Below, piece by piece: positions 6,256 through 13,146 of a stretch of DNA of 20,126 bases (positions are counted from its first letter, which is position 1; each line of letters begins with the position of its first letter). The translations under genes and the position numbers were made by a program. The stretch covers positions 1 to 20,126 of the forward strand of contig CABUVB010000012.1 of the NCBI GenBank assembly GCA_902494815.1. Reading direction: 5' to 3'. This DNA is from an uncultured Collinsella sp. GTDB taxonomy: Bacteria > Actinomycetota > Coriobacteriia > Coriobacteriales > Coriobacteriaceae. The notes below the pieces were generated by a model. The model did no database searches and had not been told where the DNA came from. It saw nothing but the letters and a program-made list of their open reading frames with translations.

Positions 6256-6390
6256 TACTTATTGGGGACAGACTTAAATGAGTGGTTGCGCGCACGAAAG
6301 GCTGGCGTGACAGTCTGTCAGCTTGTGCGTTGTTGCGGACTCGGTGAGGCAACGATTAAAAGGGCAACTGCTGGCTGGCGCAACGCCTAA
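6256..6390 (+). pseudogene. Probable C-terminal remnant of a REP-associated (Y1-type) transposase
   Basis: Frame 1 is open from the flanking repeat to a TAA at 6388-6390 and reads, from 6283, WLRARKAGVTVCQLVRCCGL and then GEATIKRATAGWRNA. This resembles the short helix-turn-helix tail that ends many RAYT proteins, of the form (L)R..G.S(V/I)RQL.R.TG...G.I.RA. No start codon or catalytic HUH domain is present in the 150 bases, so it is a fragment. Support comes from context: 31-base REP-like units flank it directly on both sides in opposite orientation, as for RAYT genes. The assignment is from remembered family pattern, not a search. Confidence 0.4.
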
Positions 6391-6392
6391 AA

Positions 6393-6423
6393 TGATCCGT
6401 TTTCCTCCGTCCCTAACGGATCA
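6393..6423 (+). repeat. REP-like 31-base unit R2
   Basis: The unit runs TGATCCGTTTTCCTCCGT ... AACGGATCA. Its nine terminal bases TGATCCGTT and AACGGATCA are perfect inverted repeats. It starts two bases after the stop codon of the transposase-like remnant and has opposite orientation to R1. Confidence 0.8.
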
Positions 6424-6445
6424 TCACAGCTTTTCGCGTAAAAGA

Positions 6446-6476
6446 TGATCTGTATTCCTCCGTCCCCAAGGGATCA
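6446..6476 (+). repeat. REP-like 31-base unit R3
   Basis: The unit runs TGATCTGTATTCCTCCGT ... AAGGGATCA, in the same orientation and with the same length as R2, 22 bases after it. It differs from the reverse complement of R1 at only two positions. Confidence 0.78.
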
Positions 6477-6481
6477 GGTGG

Positions 6482-6538
6482 TGCGCATTAGTGCGTATTT
6501 ACGTGCGTATGATTGCGTGACAATGCGTGTATATGCGT
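6482..6538 (+). promoter_or_regulatory. Six phased TGCGT/TGCGC motifs upstream of the oxidoreductase gene
   Basis: TGCGY motifs start at 6482, 6492, 6504, 6514, 6524 and 6534, with spacing of 10, 12, 10, 10 and 10 bases, about one helical turn each. Inverted copies (TACGCA at 6585-6590, TACGCG at 6593-6598) lie nearer the gene. This looks like a multi-site operator, possibly for the DeoR-type regulator encoded just downstream. No clear -35/-10 pair could be assigned between 6539 and 6660. Confidence 0.45.
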
Positions 6539-6660
6539 CGTCTGTTGCAGATTATTGACCATTTACCCGTAATATACGTAGAAGTACGCACATACGCGCG
6601 CATTTGTGCGAATATATAGGCGGCAGAAATGCAAGACGTCCCATGATTCAGGAGGCACAT

Positions 6661-7740
6661 ATGGCAGATTCCAAGCAGGCTCCACTCGACTCCGCGGCAG
6701 CCGCAAAGGCAGCGTTCGCTTCGGTCCAGGACAAGCCATTCCCCGATGATATCTTTACGGCTCCCGAGCTCCGTTGGGCTGTGATCGGGTGCGGCGTTAT
6801 CGCCAACCAGATGGCCCAGTCTCTTGCTCTTGCCGGCCGCAAGCTTGCGGGCGTCGCCAACCGCACGCTGTCAAAGGCTCAAGCTTTTGCCGAGCAGTAT
6901 GGCATCGAAAAGGTCTATGACACGGTCGAGGACCTCTATGCCGATCCGAACATTGACGCAGTCTATATCACCACGCCGCACAACACTCATATCACCTACC
7001 TGCGAGCCGCTCTGGCAGCTGGTAAGCACGTGCTCTGCGAAAAGGCCATTACCCTCAATTCCGCCGAGCTTGACGAGGCCCGCGCCATTGCCGACGAACA
7101 TAACGTGGTCCTTATGGACGCCACCACGGTGCTTCACATGCCCTTGTATCAGGAGCTGCGCCGCCGCATGGATGCCGGCGAGTTTCGCCGCATGAACCTC
7201 GCCCAACTCAATTTTGGTAGCTACAAGGAGTACGGCGACCTGACCAACCGCTTTTACAATCGCAACCTTGCCGGCGGCGCCATGCTCGACATTGGTGTCT
7301 ATGCCCTGTCCGTTATGCGCCTCTTTATGGCCAGCCAGCCCGCTGAGGTCGTGTCTCTGGGCAATACCTGCGAGACTGGCGTTGACGTCGCGGGTGGCAT
7401 TGTCTGCCGTAACGCCGAGCAGCAGCTGGGTGTTGTGAGCCTTACGCTCCACTCCAAGCAGCCCAAGCGCTCTGTCATCAGCTTTGACAAATGCTATATC
7501 GAGGTCAACGAGTATCCGCGTGCCGATCACGCGACCATCGTGTGGACTGCGGACGGCCACCGCGAGGAGGTCCACGCCGGCACCGAGGCTTACGCCCTTT
7601 GCTATGAGATGGCTGATCTTGAGAAGGCCGTTGCCGGCGACGACTCCAAGCGCGAGCTGCTGGATTATGCTTCTGATGTTATGGAACTTATGACCAAGCT
7701 TCGCGCCGATTGGGGTGTCGTGTACCCCGAGGAGGAGTAA
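6661..7740 (+). CDS. Gfo/Idh/MocA family NAD(P)-dependent oxidoreductase
   Basis: These cytosolic enzymes oxidise or reduce sugars, inositols, dihydrodiols or similar polyols using NAD(P). The 359-residue protein has the N-terminal Rossmann fold with AVIGCGVIA (glycines around residues 43-48), the DAVYITTPHNTH strand, and the family Glu-Lys motif as CEKAI (residues 126-130), where the usual EKP is EKA. The C-terminal half has the expected alpha/beta dimerisation fold (FYNRNLAGGAMLDIGVY). The ATG at 6661 has a strong AGGAGG upstream; the frame is open to 6604 but those codons are unlikely to be used. It is followed by a DeoR-type regulator three bases later, which suggests an inducible sugar or polyol pathway. 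The substrate cannot be deduced. Confidence 0.88.
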   Translation: MADSKQAPLDSAAAAKAAFASVQDKPFPDDIFTAPELRWAVIGCGVIANQMAQSLALAGRKLAGVANRTLSKAQAFAEQYGIEKVYDTVEDLYADPNIDAVYITTPHNTHITYLRAALAAGKHVLCEKAITLNSAELDEARAIADEHNVVLMDATTVLHMPLYQELRRRMDAGEFRRMNLAQLNFGSYKEYGDLTNRFYNRNLAGGAMLDIGVYALSVMRLFMASQPAEVVSLGNTCETGVDVAGGIVCRNAEQQLGVVSLTLHSKQPKRSVISFDKCYIEVNEYPRADHATIVWTADGHREEVHAGTEAYALCYEMADLEKAVAGDDSKRELLDYASDVMELMTKLRADWGVVYPEEE

Positions 7741-7743
7741 GCG

Positions 7744-8490
7744 ATGCTAGCGGAAGATAGGCTCAATGCGATTGTGTCGATGGTGCAGCAGGCTGGCTCG
7801 GTTACTGTGCCAGAGCTTGCCGATACCCTGGGCGTGACGGCGTCTACCATTCGGCGCGACCTGCAGACGCTCGACCGAGCGCACCGCATCGCCAAGGTCC
7901 ACGGCGGAGCGACGAGTCTTGAGCGCGCGCACGTGACGCGTGACCTAACGCTCAATGAGCGCAGCGACCTCCATAACGACGACAAGGAGCGTATCTGCGC
8001 CCGTGCGGCGGCGCTTGTGGAGCCCGAGAGCTTTGTATACATCGACTCGGGCTCGACGACGCTCAAGCTCATCGAGCATCTTCCACACCTTGAAGATGTC
8101 ACCTATGTGACCGATTCCGTGCTCCATGCTCAGCACCTCGCTTTGCGCGGCATGCGCACCGTGGTGTTGGGTGGCGAGCTCAAACCCGAGACCGAGGCGC
8201 TCGTTGGCCCCGATGCTTTGGCAACCCTGGACCGTTACAACTTCAATTGTGGCTTTTGGGGTTCTAACGGCATTGCCGCCGAGCAGGGCTTCACGGCACC
8301 CGATATCGAGGAAGCGCAAGTAAAGCGTATCTCGATGCGCCATACGGCCAAACGCTTCGTAATCTCGGACGCCAGCAAATTTGGCATGGTGGCGCCCGTC
8401 AAGTTCGCAGACTTCCGCGACGCAACGATTATTACCGCGGGCGAGGTCCCCGCCAAGTACCGGGCAATGGACAACGTCATCACGGTCTAA
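7744..8490 (+). CDS. DeoR-family transcriptional regulator
   Basis: DeoR-type proteins repress sugar-catabolism genes and release DNA on binding a phosphorylated sugar. The 248-residue product has the N-terminal winged helix (GSVTVPELADTLGVTASTIR with RRDLQ, about residues 18-40), then the DeoR sensor domain with the phosphosugar-binding IDSGSTTLKL segment and the FVISDASKFG strand near the C terminus. The start codon is three bases after the oxidoreductase stop, and GAGGAGG within the end of that gene serves as ribosome binding site, so the two are co-transcribed. Target and effector are not known; the phased TGCGT motifs at 6482-6538 are candidate operator sites. Confidence 0.92.
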   Translation: MLAEDRLNAIVSMVQQAGSVTVPELADTLGVTASTIRRDLQTLDRAHRIAKVHGGATSLERAHVTRDLTLNERSDLHNDDKERICARAAALVEPESFVYIDSGSTTLKLIEHLPHLEDVTYVTDSVLHAQHLALRGMRTVVLGGELKPETEALVGPDALATLDRYNFNCGFWGSNGIAAEQGFTAPDIEEAQVKRISMRHTAKRFVISDASKFGMVAPVKFADFRDATIITAGEVPAKYRAMDNVITV

Positions 8491-8514
8491 CAGCAGGGGG
8501 CGGGCTAAGGCCAA

Positions 8515-8551
8515 AACCACCACAAAGGTGCCTGTCCCCATTGTGGTGGTT
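8515..8551. repeat. Palindromic element, GTGGTGG family, copy 1
   Basis: AACCACCACAA (8515-8525) and TTGTGGTGGTT (8541-8551) are perfect inverted arms around a 15-base loop that contains CCTGTCCC (8531-8538). It lies 24 bases after the DeoR gene stop. A second copy of the arms is at 8881-8922. Confidence 0.8.
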
Positions 8552-8583
8552 AGTAACGAAAACCGAGGAGTTCTCTCAATAGA

Positions 8584-8618
8584 AAAGCGGCAACGTCCAT
8601 CATGGGCGTTGCCGCTTT
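8584..8618 (+). terminator. Probable terminator of the oxidoreductase-DeoR operon
   Basis: A perfect 12-base stem AAAGCGGCAACG (8584-8595) pairs with CGTTGCCGCTTT (8607-8618) around an 11-base loop. The trailing T-run is only three bases, and the A/T symmetry would let it work in both directions between the convergent genes. It is 94 bases after the DeoR stop. Confidence 0.6.
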
Positions 8619-8635
8619 CGTTGTCTGCCGGTTTG

Positions 8636-8850
8636 TCTAAGTCTGTAACAACTGGACCGTTAAAAGTGGGCTAGGTGTTACAGATTGAGATACTTCCGAA
8701 CGCGCCGTCTCTTTTTCTCGATCTGTAACATCTGGGACGGATTTTGCCGAGTTACTGTTACAGATCGAGATTTTCCCTTGAGGGGGATTCGAATGTCTCG
8801 ATCTGTAACAGATAGACCGGAAAATGGGTTCTAACTGTTACAGATCGAGA
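8636..8850. repeat. Array of six 15-base repeats, alternating orientation, constant 25-base spacers
   Basis: TCTCGATCTGTAACA occurs at 8716-8730 and 8796-8810 and, as its reverse complement, at 8756-8770 and 8836-8850, all perfect. A diverged pair stands at 8636-8650 (12/15) and 8676-8690 (14/15). Every spacer is 25 bases, so repeats recur every 40 bases and the 55-base palindromes every 80. Spacers inside the palindromes are related to each other (GGACCG, GGGACGG or AGACCGG near the start, then an A- or T-rich run), while those between palindromes are not obviously so. No gene overlaps; the array lies between convergent genes. I know of no named element with this geometry. Confidence 0.9.
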
Positions 8851-8880
8851 CGTTTTGGGACCGCGGCCGAGTCATTGCGG

Positions 8881-8922
8881 CAAAACCACCACAAAGGGGC
8901 GTGAACCTTTGTGGTGGTTTTG
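8881..8922. repeat. Palindromic element, GTGGTGG family, copy 2
   Basis: Perfect 17-base arms CAAAACCACCACAAAGG (8881-8897) and the reverse complement at 8906-8922 enclose an 8-base loop. It shares its arms with the element at 8515-8551. It could also act as a terminator at the end of the minus-strand operon. Confidence 0.85.
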
Positions 8923-8936
8923 ACGTTTGCCCAGAT

Positions 8937-8977
8937 AAAACCTGCCAAAATAAACCTGTCCCTTTTTGGCAGGTTTT
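8937..8977. repeat. Palindromic element next to the pseudouridine synthase stop codon
   Basis: AAAACCTGCCAAAA (8937-8950) and TTTTGGCAGGTTTT (8964-8977) are perfect 14-base arms around a 13-base loop holding CCTGTCCC (8955-8962). The right arm overlaps the stop codon of the minus-strand gene, so in RNA from that strand the hairpin with its flanking T-rich arm may act as a terminator. Confidence 0.75.
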
Positions 8978-9635
8978 AGGGATCCCAGGGGCAGGGGGCT
9001 TCGATGTGGATGTGCTCGCCGGTAACGGGATGCGTAAAGGACACGCTGTGGGCGTGGAGCATGAGGCCACAGGGGCGCGGCGTTCCGTACAGGTCGTCGC
9101 CAACCAGGGGGTGATGCTCGCTGGCCAGGTGCACGCGAATCTGATGCTTGCGGCCGGTGAGCAGCTCGACATCGATATACGAACGCGTGGGCAGGCCTCG
9201 GCGGCTCTTAAGGCGCTTGAGCACCTTGACGCGCGTCTGCGACGGCTTGCCGCTGGCACCAACGCGCATCTTGCGGCTATCGTGGCGGTCGCGGGCGATG
9301 GGCTTGTCGATGAGCTTCTCGTTCCAGTCGATCTTGCCCTCGGCCAGCGCCAGATAGTGCTTTTCGAATGCGTGGTCGATCACCATCTGATCAAAGGCGG
9401 GCTGCGTCTGCTTGTCGAGCGAGAACAGCACCACGCCGGTGGTGTTGCGGTCCAAGCGGTTGAGCGGCTGCATGTCAGTCGCGGCAAAGCCGTCGCCCAT
9501 GGCCAGCAGCAGATCGCTGGCGTAGTCGGTAAGCGTGCGCTCGCCGGTGCCGTCGCCGTGGACGATCATGCCGGCGGGCTTGTCGATGGCCATGAGCCAG
9601 GCATCGCAGTAGAGGACTTGAGGTTCTTCGTTCAC
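8976..9635 (-). CDS. RluA-family RNA pseudouridine synthase
   Basis: The family isomerises specific uridines to pseudouridine in rRNA or tRNA. The 219-residue protein contains the catalytic motif as NRLDRNTTGVV (residues 59-69), with D62 as the catalytic aspartate; the usual first residue of this HRLD motif is histidine, here asparagine. It also has GRKHQIRVHL and LVGDDLYG, typical of the C-terminal part. There is no N-terminal S4 domain, so it resembles the short RluA/RluC-catalytic type. The start is GTG at 9635 with a GAAAGG ribosome binding site. It lies 15 bases after the U32 peptidase-like gene on the same strand, suggesting a two-gene operon for RNA modification. The target site cannot be told. 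Confidence 0.87.
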   Translation of the reverse strand: MNEEPQVLYCDAWLMAIDKPAGMIVHGDGTGERTLTDYASDLLLAMGDGFAATDMQPLNRLDRNTTGVVLFSLDKQTQPAFDQMVIDHAFEKHYLALAEGKIDWNEKLIDKPIARDRHDSRKMRVGASGKPSQTRVKVLKRLKSRRGLPTRSYIDVELLTGRKHQIRVHLASEHHPLVGDDLYGTPRPCGLMLHAHSVSFTHPVTGEHIHIEAPCPWDP

Positions 9636-9650
9636 GTGTAAGCCTTTCGG

Positions 9651-12146
9651 TTAACTGATTCCCACAAACATGCAGCCTGAGGTCGCCCCGCGTAGACGGG
9701 CGGCGGGCTTGCGGCCGGCCTGCGCTGCTTCGACGGCGCGGCGGACGCGGGCGACGGCACGACCCACCTCATCCGCCTCGAGCAGCGTTCCGTCCACCAT
9801 GAGACGACGCACGCCGGCGTCGAGCAGCTGTGGTACCTGTGGCGTAAGGTCGATGGGGTAGGCGTCGTACAAGCGAGAGCGGCCATGGATGTCGGTGCGG
9901 ACGGGCATGACCTTTCCGTCGATATTCTTGAGCGAGAGCTTACGGGCACGCAGGCGGCAGCTGGCACAATCGTGGATGCAGCCATTGGCAACCTGCAGAA
10001 TGCAATGCTCGCTTGTCATGACGCGCGGGCGGCCAAAGACGGTGATGCCCAGAGCAGCGGGCGCGGCGGCGCCGAGCGAGACAATCTCGTCGAGCGTGAT
10101 TTCGGGCGAGAGCCAAAACGCACCGGCGCCGCGCTCGGCAAGCGCCTCCATGCAGGGCGTGTTGTGCACCGGCAGGCAAGAGCGAATCTCGGCTGTGGCG
10201 CCGGCCTGCGCGGCTACGGCGAGCTCGGAGATATTGCCGACGGCGACGGTGGCTCCAGCATTGATCCAGGGATCGACGCGCTCGTGGTCGACGGCGCGGC
10301 AGACCTCGTCGAGTACGGGCACGATACCCTGCTCAAATGCATCGGCGGGGGAGAGCTCGGCCGCATCGAGCGCGTCGGTGGTCATGTAGATGCGCGTTGC
10401 ACCCTCCACGCGCGCTGCCTCGGCGGCTTCGAGCGAGGTGACGGTGGCGCAGATCTGCGACTCATCGCGGTAGTGCTCGGGCGCGGGGCGGGAATCACTG
10501 GTTACAATCGCCGGCAACTCGAGCGTTTTCGCGCGCTCCTCGTACGGCGCCAGAATGGCCTCCTCCAGCGCCTTGCAGGCGGCGGCGCGCACCTTGTGCA
10601 CGGCGGAGAAGCCCATACCGCAGCCGGCGTCGAGCGAAATGTCAAAGCTCGCTGCCTCAAAGGGCGAAGAGCCCATGCGGCCCACATGCTCAACCAGGTC
10701 TGCCGCCTCGACGGCGCGGGTCTTGGCGGCCTCGACGGTGAAGCCCGTGGCGGTGGCGATGAGCGCGGGGTTGTCACAGCAGGTGAGTGTGACAGTAAAC
10801 GGCTCGCCCAGACGCGCCACGACGGACACATCAACAGCTCGGCGGCGCAGCACATCGCGCTTGAGCGCGGCGCCGGCGGCGTCAATGGCGCGCTGGCTGC
10901 GGATGACGCGCACGCGGCAGCCCTCGGGCATGCTGCGGGGCACGCGGCACTCGATGATGTCGCCCGCGGCGGCATCATCTGCGGCAATGGTGGTCAGGAA
11001 CTGGTCAAACTCGTTATCGTGGCGAAGTTCCAACAAGTCGCCCTTGCCAACGGGCTCAAACAGCTCAATGCGGGCGATGGCGGCGCGGCGACGGCGGTCG
11101 TCGGGCTTGAGGCCGCGCACATCGCGGTTGGCCGGGCGGCTGCCCAGCACCGTGCCCACGATCTGGCCGCGGTTGTTGGAACGCTCATAGCTCATCATCT
11201 CGTCGCCCGAGGTGCCGTCCTGATAGGCGTGCGTAAAGTCGCGGTTGAAGCAGCGCTTGAGCTGACGCTGGCGGGCGGCTTCCTCGTCCTTGGCAACGGT
11301 GGCTCCGGATAGCATGTCGTCAATTTCGTGACGATACACATCAACGATGGAGTACACGTAATCGGGCGCCTTCATACGGCCCTCGAGCTTGAGCGATGCG
11401 GCGCCGGCATCATACAGACGGCGAACAAGCTGCGAAGTGTTGGTGTCGCGCGGGCATAGCGCGCGCTCGCGGCCGGCAGGGGAGAGCGTGCGGCCGTTCT
11501 CGTCGATCAGCTCGTAGGGCAGGCGACAGGGCTGGGCGCACATGCCGCGGTTGGCCGAGCGGCCCGCCATGGCAAAGCTCGACAGCAGGCACAGGCCCGA
11601 GTAGCAAAAGCAGATGGCGCCATGGCTAAAGACCTCAAGGTCCACATCGGGCGCGGCATCGTGAATGGCGGCAATCTCGTCGATGGAAAGCTCGCGCGAG
11701 AGGGTCACGCGGTCGGCGCCCTGCTCGCGGCACCAAAGGGTTCCGCGGTCGTCGTGGATGTTCGCCTGGGTCGAGATATGCGTCTCGATGTCGGGCATCG
11801 TGCGCTTGACCTCAAAGAACAGGCCCCAGTCCTGGATGATGAAGGCGTCGGCGCCCAGCGTGGAGCAGCGATGGATGAGTTGCAGCGCATCGCCCATCTC
11901 GGACTGCTTGATGACGATGTTGACCGTGACGTAGACGCGCGACCCGGCCAGGTGTGCAGCACGGCAGGCCTGCTCAAAGGCCTCGTCGGTAAAATTCGTT
12001 GCCTTGCGGCGGGCGTTGAAGCTACCCATGCCGCAATAGATGGCGTCTGCCCCGGCGGCGAGTGCGGCGGCAAAGGGCTCCGGGCCTCCGGCGGGCGCCA
12101 AGAGCTCGGGTCTGCGGTTGGTGGTTCGACTGGCGGTTGCGGTCAT
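9651..12146 (-). CDS. U32 family peptidase-like protein (RlhA/YhbU type) with DUF3656-like region
   Basis: U32 proteins were named for a collagenase, but several characterised members act in RNA hydroxylation (E. coli RlhA makes 5-hydroxycytidine in 23S rRNA; TrhP acts on tRNA). The 831-residue protein starts with the U32 core (ELLAPAGGPEPFAAALAAGA), has the family signature EVFSHGAICFCYSGLCLLSS at residues 171-190, and CAQPCRLPYEL (C203, C207), giving the expected cysteine set (C179, C181 or C186, C203, C207). It then continues into a DUF3656-like middle and a second U32-like segment with further cysteines (SEHCILQVANGCIHDCASC), probably iron-sulfur ligands. It is longer than E. coli RlhA (653). 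Co-operonic with an RNA pseudouridine synthase, which fits an rRNA/tRNA modification role. Confidence 0.88.
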   Translation of the reverse strand: MTATASRTTNRRPELLAPAGGPEPFAAALAAGADAIYCGMGSFNARRKATNFTDEAFEQACRAAHLAGSRVYVTVNIVIKQSEMGDALQLIHRCSTLGADAFIIQDWGLFFEVKRTMPDIETHISTQANIHDDRGTLWCREQGADRVTLSRELSIDEIAAIHDAAPDVDLEVFSHGAICFCYSGLCLLSSFAMAGRSANRGMCAQPCRLPYELIDENGRTLSPAGRERALCPRDTNTSQLVRRLYDAGAASLKLEGRMKAPDYVYSIVDVYRHEIDDMLSGATVAKDEEAARQRQLKRCFNRDFTHAYQDGTSGDEMMSYERSNNRGQIVGTVLGSRPANRDVRGLKPDDRRRRAAIARIELFEPVGKGDLLELRHDNEFDQFLTTIAADDAAAGDIIECRVPRSMPEGCRVRVIRSQRAIDAAGAALKRDVLRRRAVDVSVVARLGEPFTVTLTCCDNPALIATATGFTVEAAKTRAVEAADLVEHVGRMGSSPFEAASFDISLDAGCGMGFSAVHKVRAAACKALEEAILAPYEERAKTLELPAIVTSDSRPAPEHYRDESQICATVTSLEAAEAARVEGATRIYMTTDALDAAELSPADAFEQGIVPVLDEVCRAVDHERVDPWINAGATVAVGNISELAVAAQAGATAEIRSCLPVHNTPCMEALAERGAGAFWLSPEITLDEIVSLGAAAPAALGITVFGRPRVMTSEHCILQVANGCIHDCASCRLRARKLSLKNIDGKVMPVRTDIHGRSRLYDAYPIDLTPQVPQLLDAGVRRLMVDGTLLEADEVGRAVARVRRAVEAAQAGRKPAARLRGATSGCMFVGIS

Positions 12147-12178
12147 ATCCTGCCTTTCAAAATGCTCAGATACTCAAA

Positions 12179-12184
12179 AGTATA
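12179..12184 (-). promoter_or_regulatory. -10-like element for the U32 peptidase operon
   Basis: On the minus strand TATACT lies 33 bases upstream of the ATG, the same hexamer as in the rplC promoter. No good -35 match is visible at the right distance. The rest of 12147-12252 shows nothing else I recognise. Confidence 0.3.
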
Positions 12185-12252
12185 GTGGTGCTGTTGCGGT
12201 GGACGAGCCCTGTGGCCCAAGCAGGATAAAGTCTTCAGCAGCCCTTGCAGCA

Positions 12253-12324
12253 AAAATGATCCGTTTCCCTCCGTCCCCTATGAATCACCTGATCCGATGG
12301 GAACGGAGGGAAACAGATCATTTT
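12253..12324. repeat. Head-to-head pair of REP-like units R4 and R5
   Basis: R4 (12257-12287) and R5 (12290-12320, opposite strand) are 31-base units of the same family as R1-R3, two bases apart. Together with flanking AAAA/TTTT the outer arms 12253-12278 and 12299-12324 pair at 24 of 26 positions; both mismatches would be G-U in RNA. Located between divergent genes (U32 gene and ridA). Confidence 0.85.
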
Positions 12325-12406
12325 GAGCTTCACCGTCCGTTCGTGCCGTTCAGCGGCCGACAGGCGCCGTTGGGCGATAAAATATTCTCGCAGGGTGATA
12401 ATAATC

Positions 12407-12435
12407 TTGCATCGCGCGGAAACCTTGGGTACTAT
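12407..12435 (+). promoter_or_regulatory. Promoter of ridA
   Basis: TTGCAT (12407-12412) and TACTAT (12430-12435) are separated by exactly 17 bases, close to the sigma-70 consensus. The distance to the ridA start codon is about 90 bases. No other clear site is seen in 12325-12524. Confidence 0.65.
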
Positions 12436-12524
12436 CCCAAATCAAGCGCGGTGTTCAGACCGAATTGTGCCTCCCGGTGTGAACGCCGCGCTCACGCTCT
12501 CTATCTGATCGTAAGGAGAAAACC

Positions 12525-12902
12525 ATGAGCAAGACCGTCGTGTCTTCCGATAACGCACCCGCAGCCATCGGCCCGTATTCCCCCGGCATCCAGACCGGCA
12601 ACATGGTGTTCCTGTCCGGCCAGCTGGGCATCGACCCCGCAACCGGCAAGATGCCCGAGGGCGTCGAGGCCCAGGCCAAGCAGTCCCTTGCTAACGTCGA
12701 GGCTTTGCTGACCGCTGCCGGCGCCACCTTTGCCGATGTCGTCAAGACCACGGTCTACCTGGCCGACATCGCCGACTTCGCTGCCGTGAACGAGATCTAC
12801 GCTTCCAAGTTCGAGGCTCCGTTCCCCGCGCGCAGCGCTTTCCAGGTTGCCGCCCTTCCGGCCGGCGGTCTGGTTGAGATCGAGGTCGTCGCCGCTCTCT
12901 AA
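12525..12902 (+). CDS. ridA: RidA family 2-iminobutanoate/2-iminopropanoate deaminase
   Basis: RidA (YjgF/UK114) hydrolyses reactive enamines and imines such as 2-aminoacrylate that leak from PLP-dependent dehydratases, protecting other PLP enzymes. The 125-residue cytosolic protein has the full family pattern: AIGPYSPGIQTGNMVFLSGQ at the N terminus, KTTVYLADIADFAAVNEIY, and FPARSAFQVAALP with R103 as the substrate carboxylate-binding arginine, then VEIEVVAAL at the end. AAGGAG precedes the ATG, and it has its own promoter and terminator, so it is monocistronic. It lies next to the purine-catabolism locus; see findings for a possible metabolic link. Confidence 0.95.
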   Translation: MSKTVVSSDNAPAAIGPYSPGIQTGNMVFLSGQLGIDPATGKMPEGVEAQAKQSLANVEALLTAAGATFADVVKTTVYLADIADFAAVNEIYASKFEAPFPARSAFQVAALPAGGLVEIEVVAAL

Positions 12903-12932
12903 GACGTTGGCGAAAACAAAACATGACATGCA

Positions 12933-12970
12933 AAAAGACCCTGCAGTGCGTGTGAACTGCAGGGTCTTTT
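12933..12970 (+). terminator. Intrinsic terminator of ridA
   Basis: A perfect 15-base stem AAAAGACCCTGCAGT (12933-12947) pairs with ACTGCAGGGTCTTTT (12956-12970) around an 8-base loop and ends in four T. It starts 31 bases after the ridA stop codon. Confidence 0.88.
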
Positions 12971-13002
12971 GTCACGTGACGGATCGCTTGTGGAGCCACC
13001 AA

Positions 13003-13129
13003 GGGCAGTCCTTTTGGGACGGGGCCATTTTAGCTACCCCTATATGCAGGATTGATTTTACTTGCGGCTCATCGAAATCGTGGGCAGAGGGAGGGTAGCT
13101 AAAATAGCCCCGTCCCAAAAGGACTGCCC
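13003..13129. repeat. Large palindromic element with 37-base arms
   Basis: Arms 13003-13039 and 13093-13129 are inverted copies matching at 36 of 37 positions (the one difference would be a wobble pair), around a 53-base loop. The arms contain TTTTGGGACGGGGC and ATTTTAGCTACCC. It has no open reading frame of note. It may be a MITE-like element or the gene for a highly structured RNA. It lies between ridA's terminator and the 3' end of the convergent regulator gene. Confidence 0.88.
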
Positions 13130-13146
13130 GCGCTTCATTTTGCTCG

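Noticed and set aside
6604..6660. Upstream start for the Gfo/Idh/MocA gene
   Set aside because: A strong AGGAGG stands before the ATG at 6661, and the extra 19 residues resemble no part of the family.
8636..8850. CRISPR array
   Set aside because: The repeats are only 15 bases, alternate in orientation, have related spacers within palindromes, and no cas gene is in the window.
9885..11312. 475-residue plus-strand open frame
   Set aside because: It lies antisense to the U32 gene, is low-complexity in Gly/Ala/Asp/His and shows no family motif.
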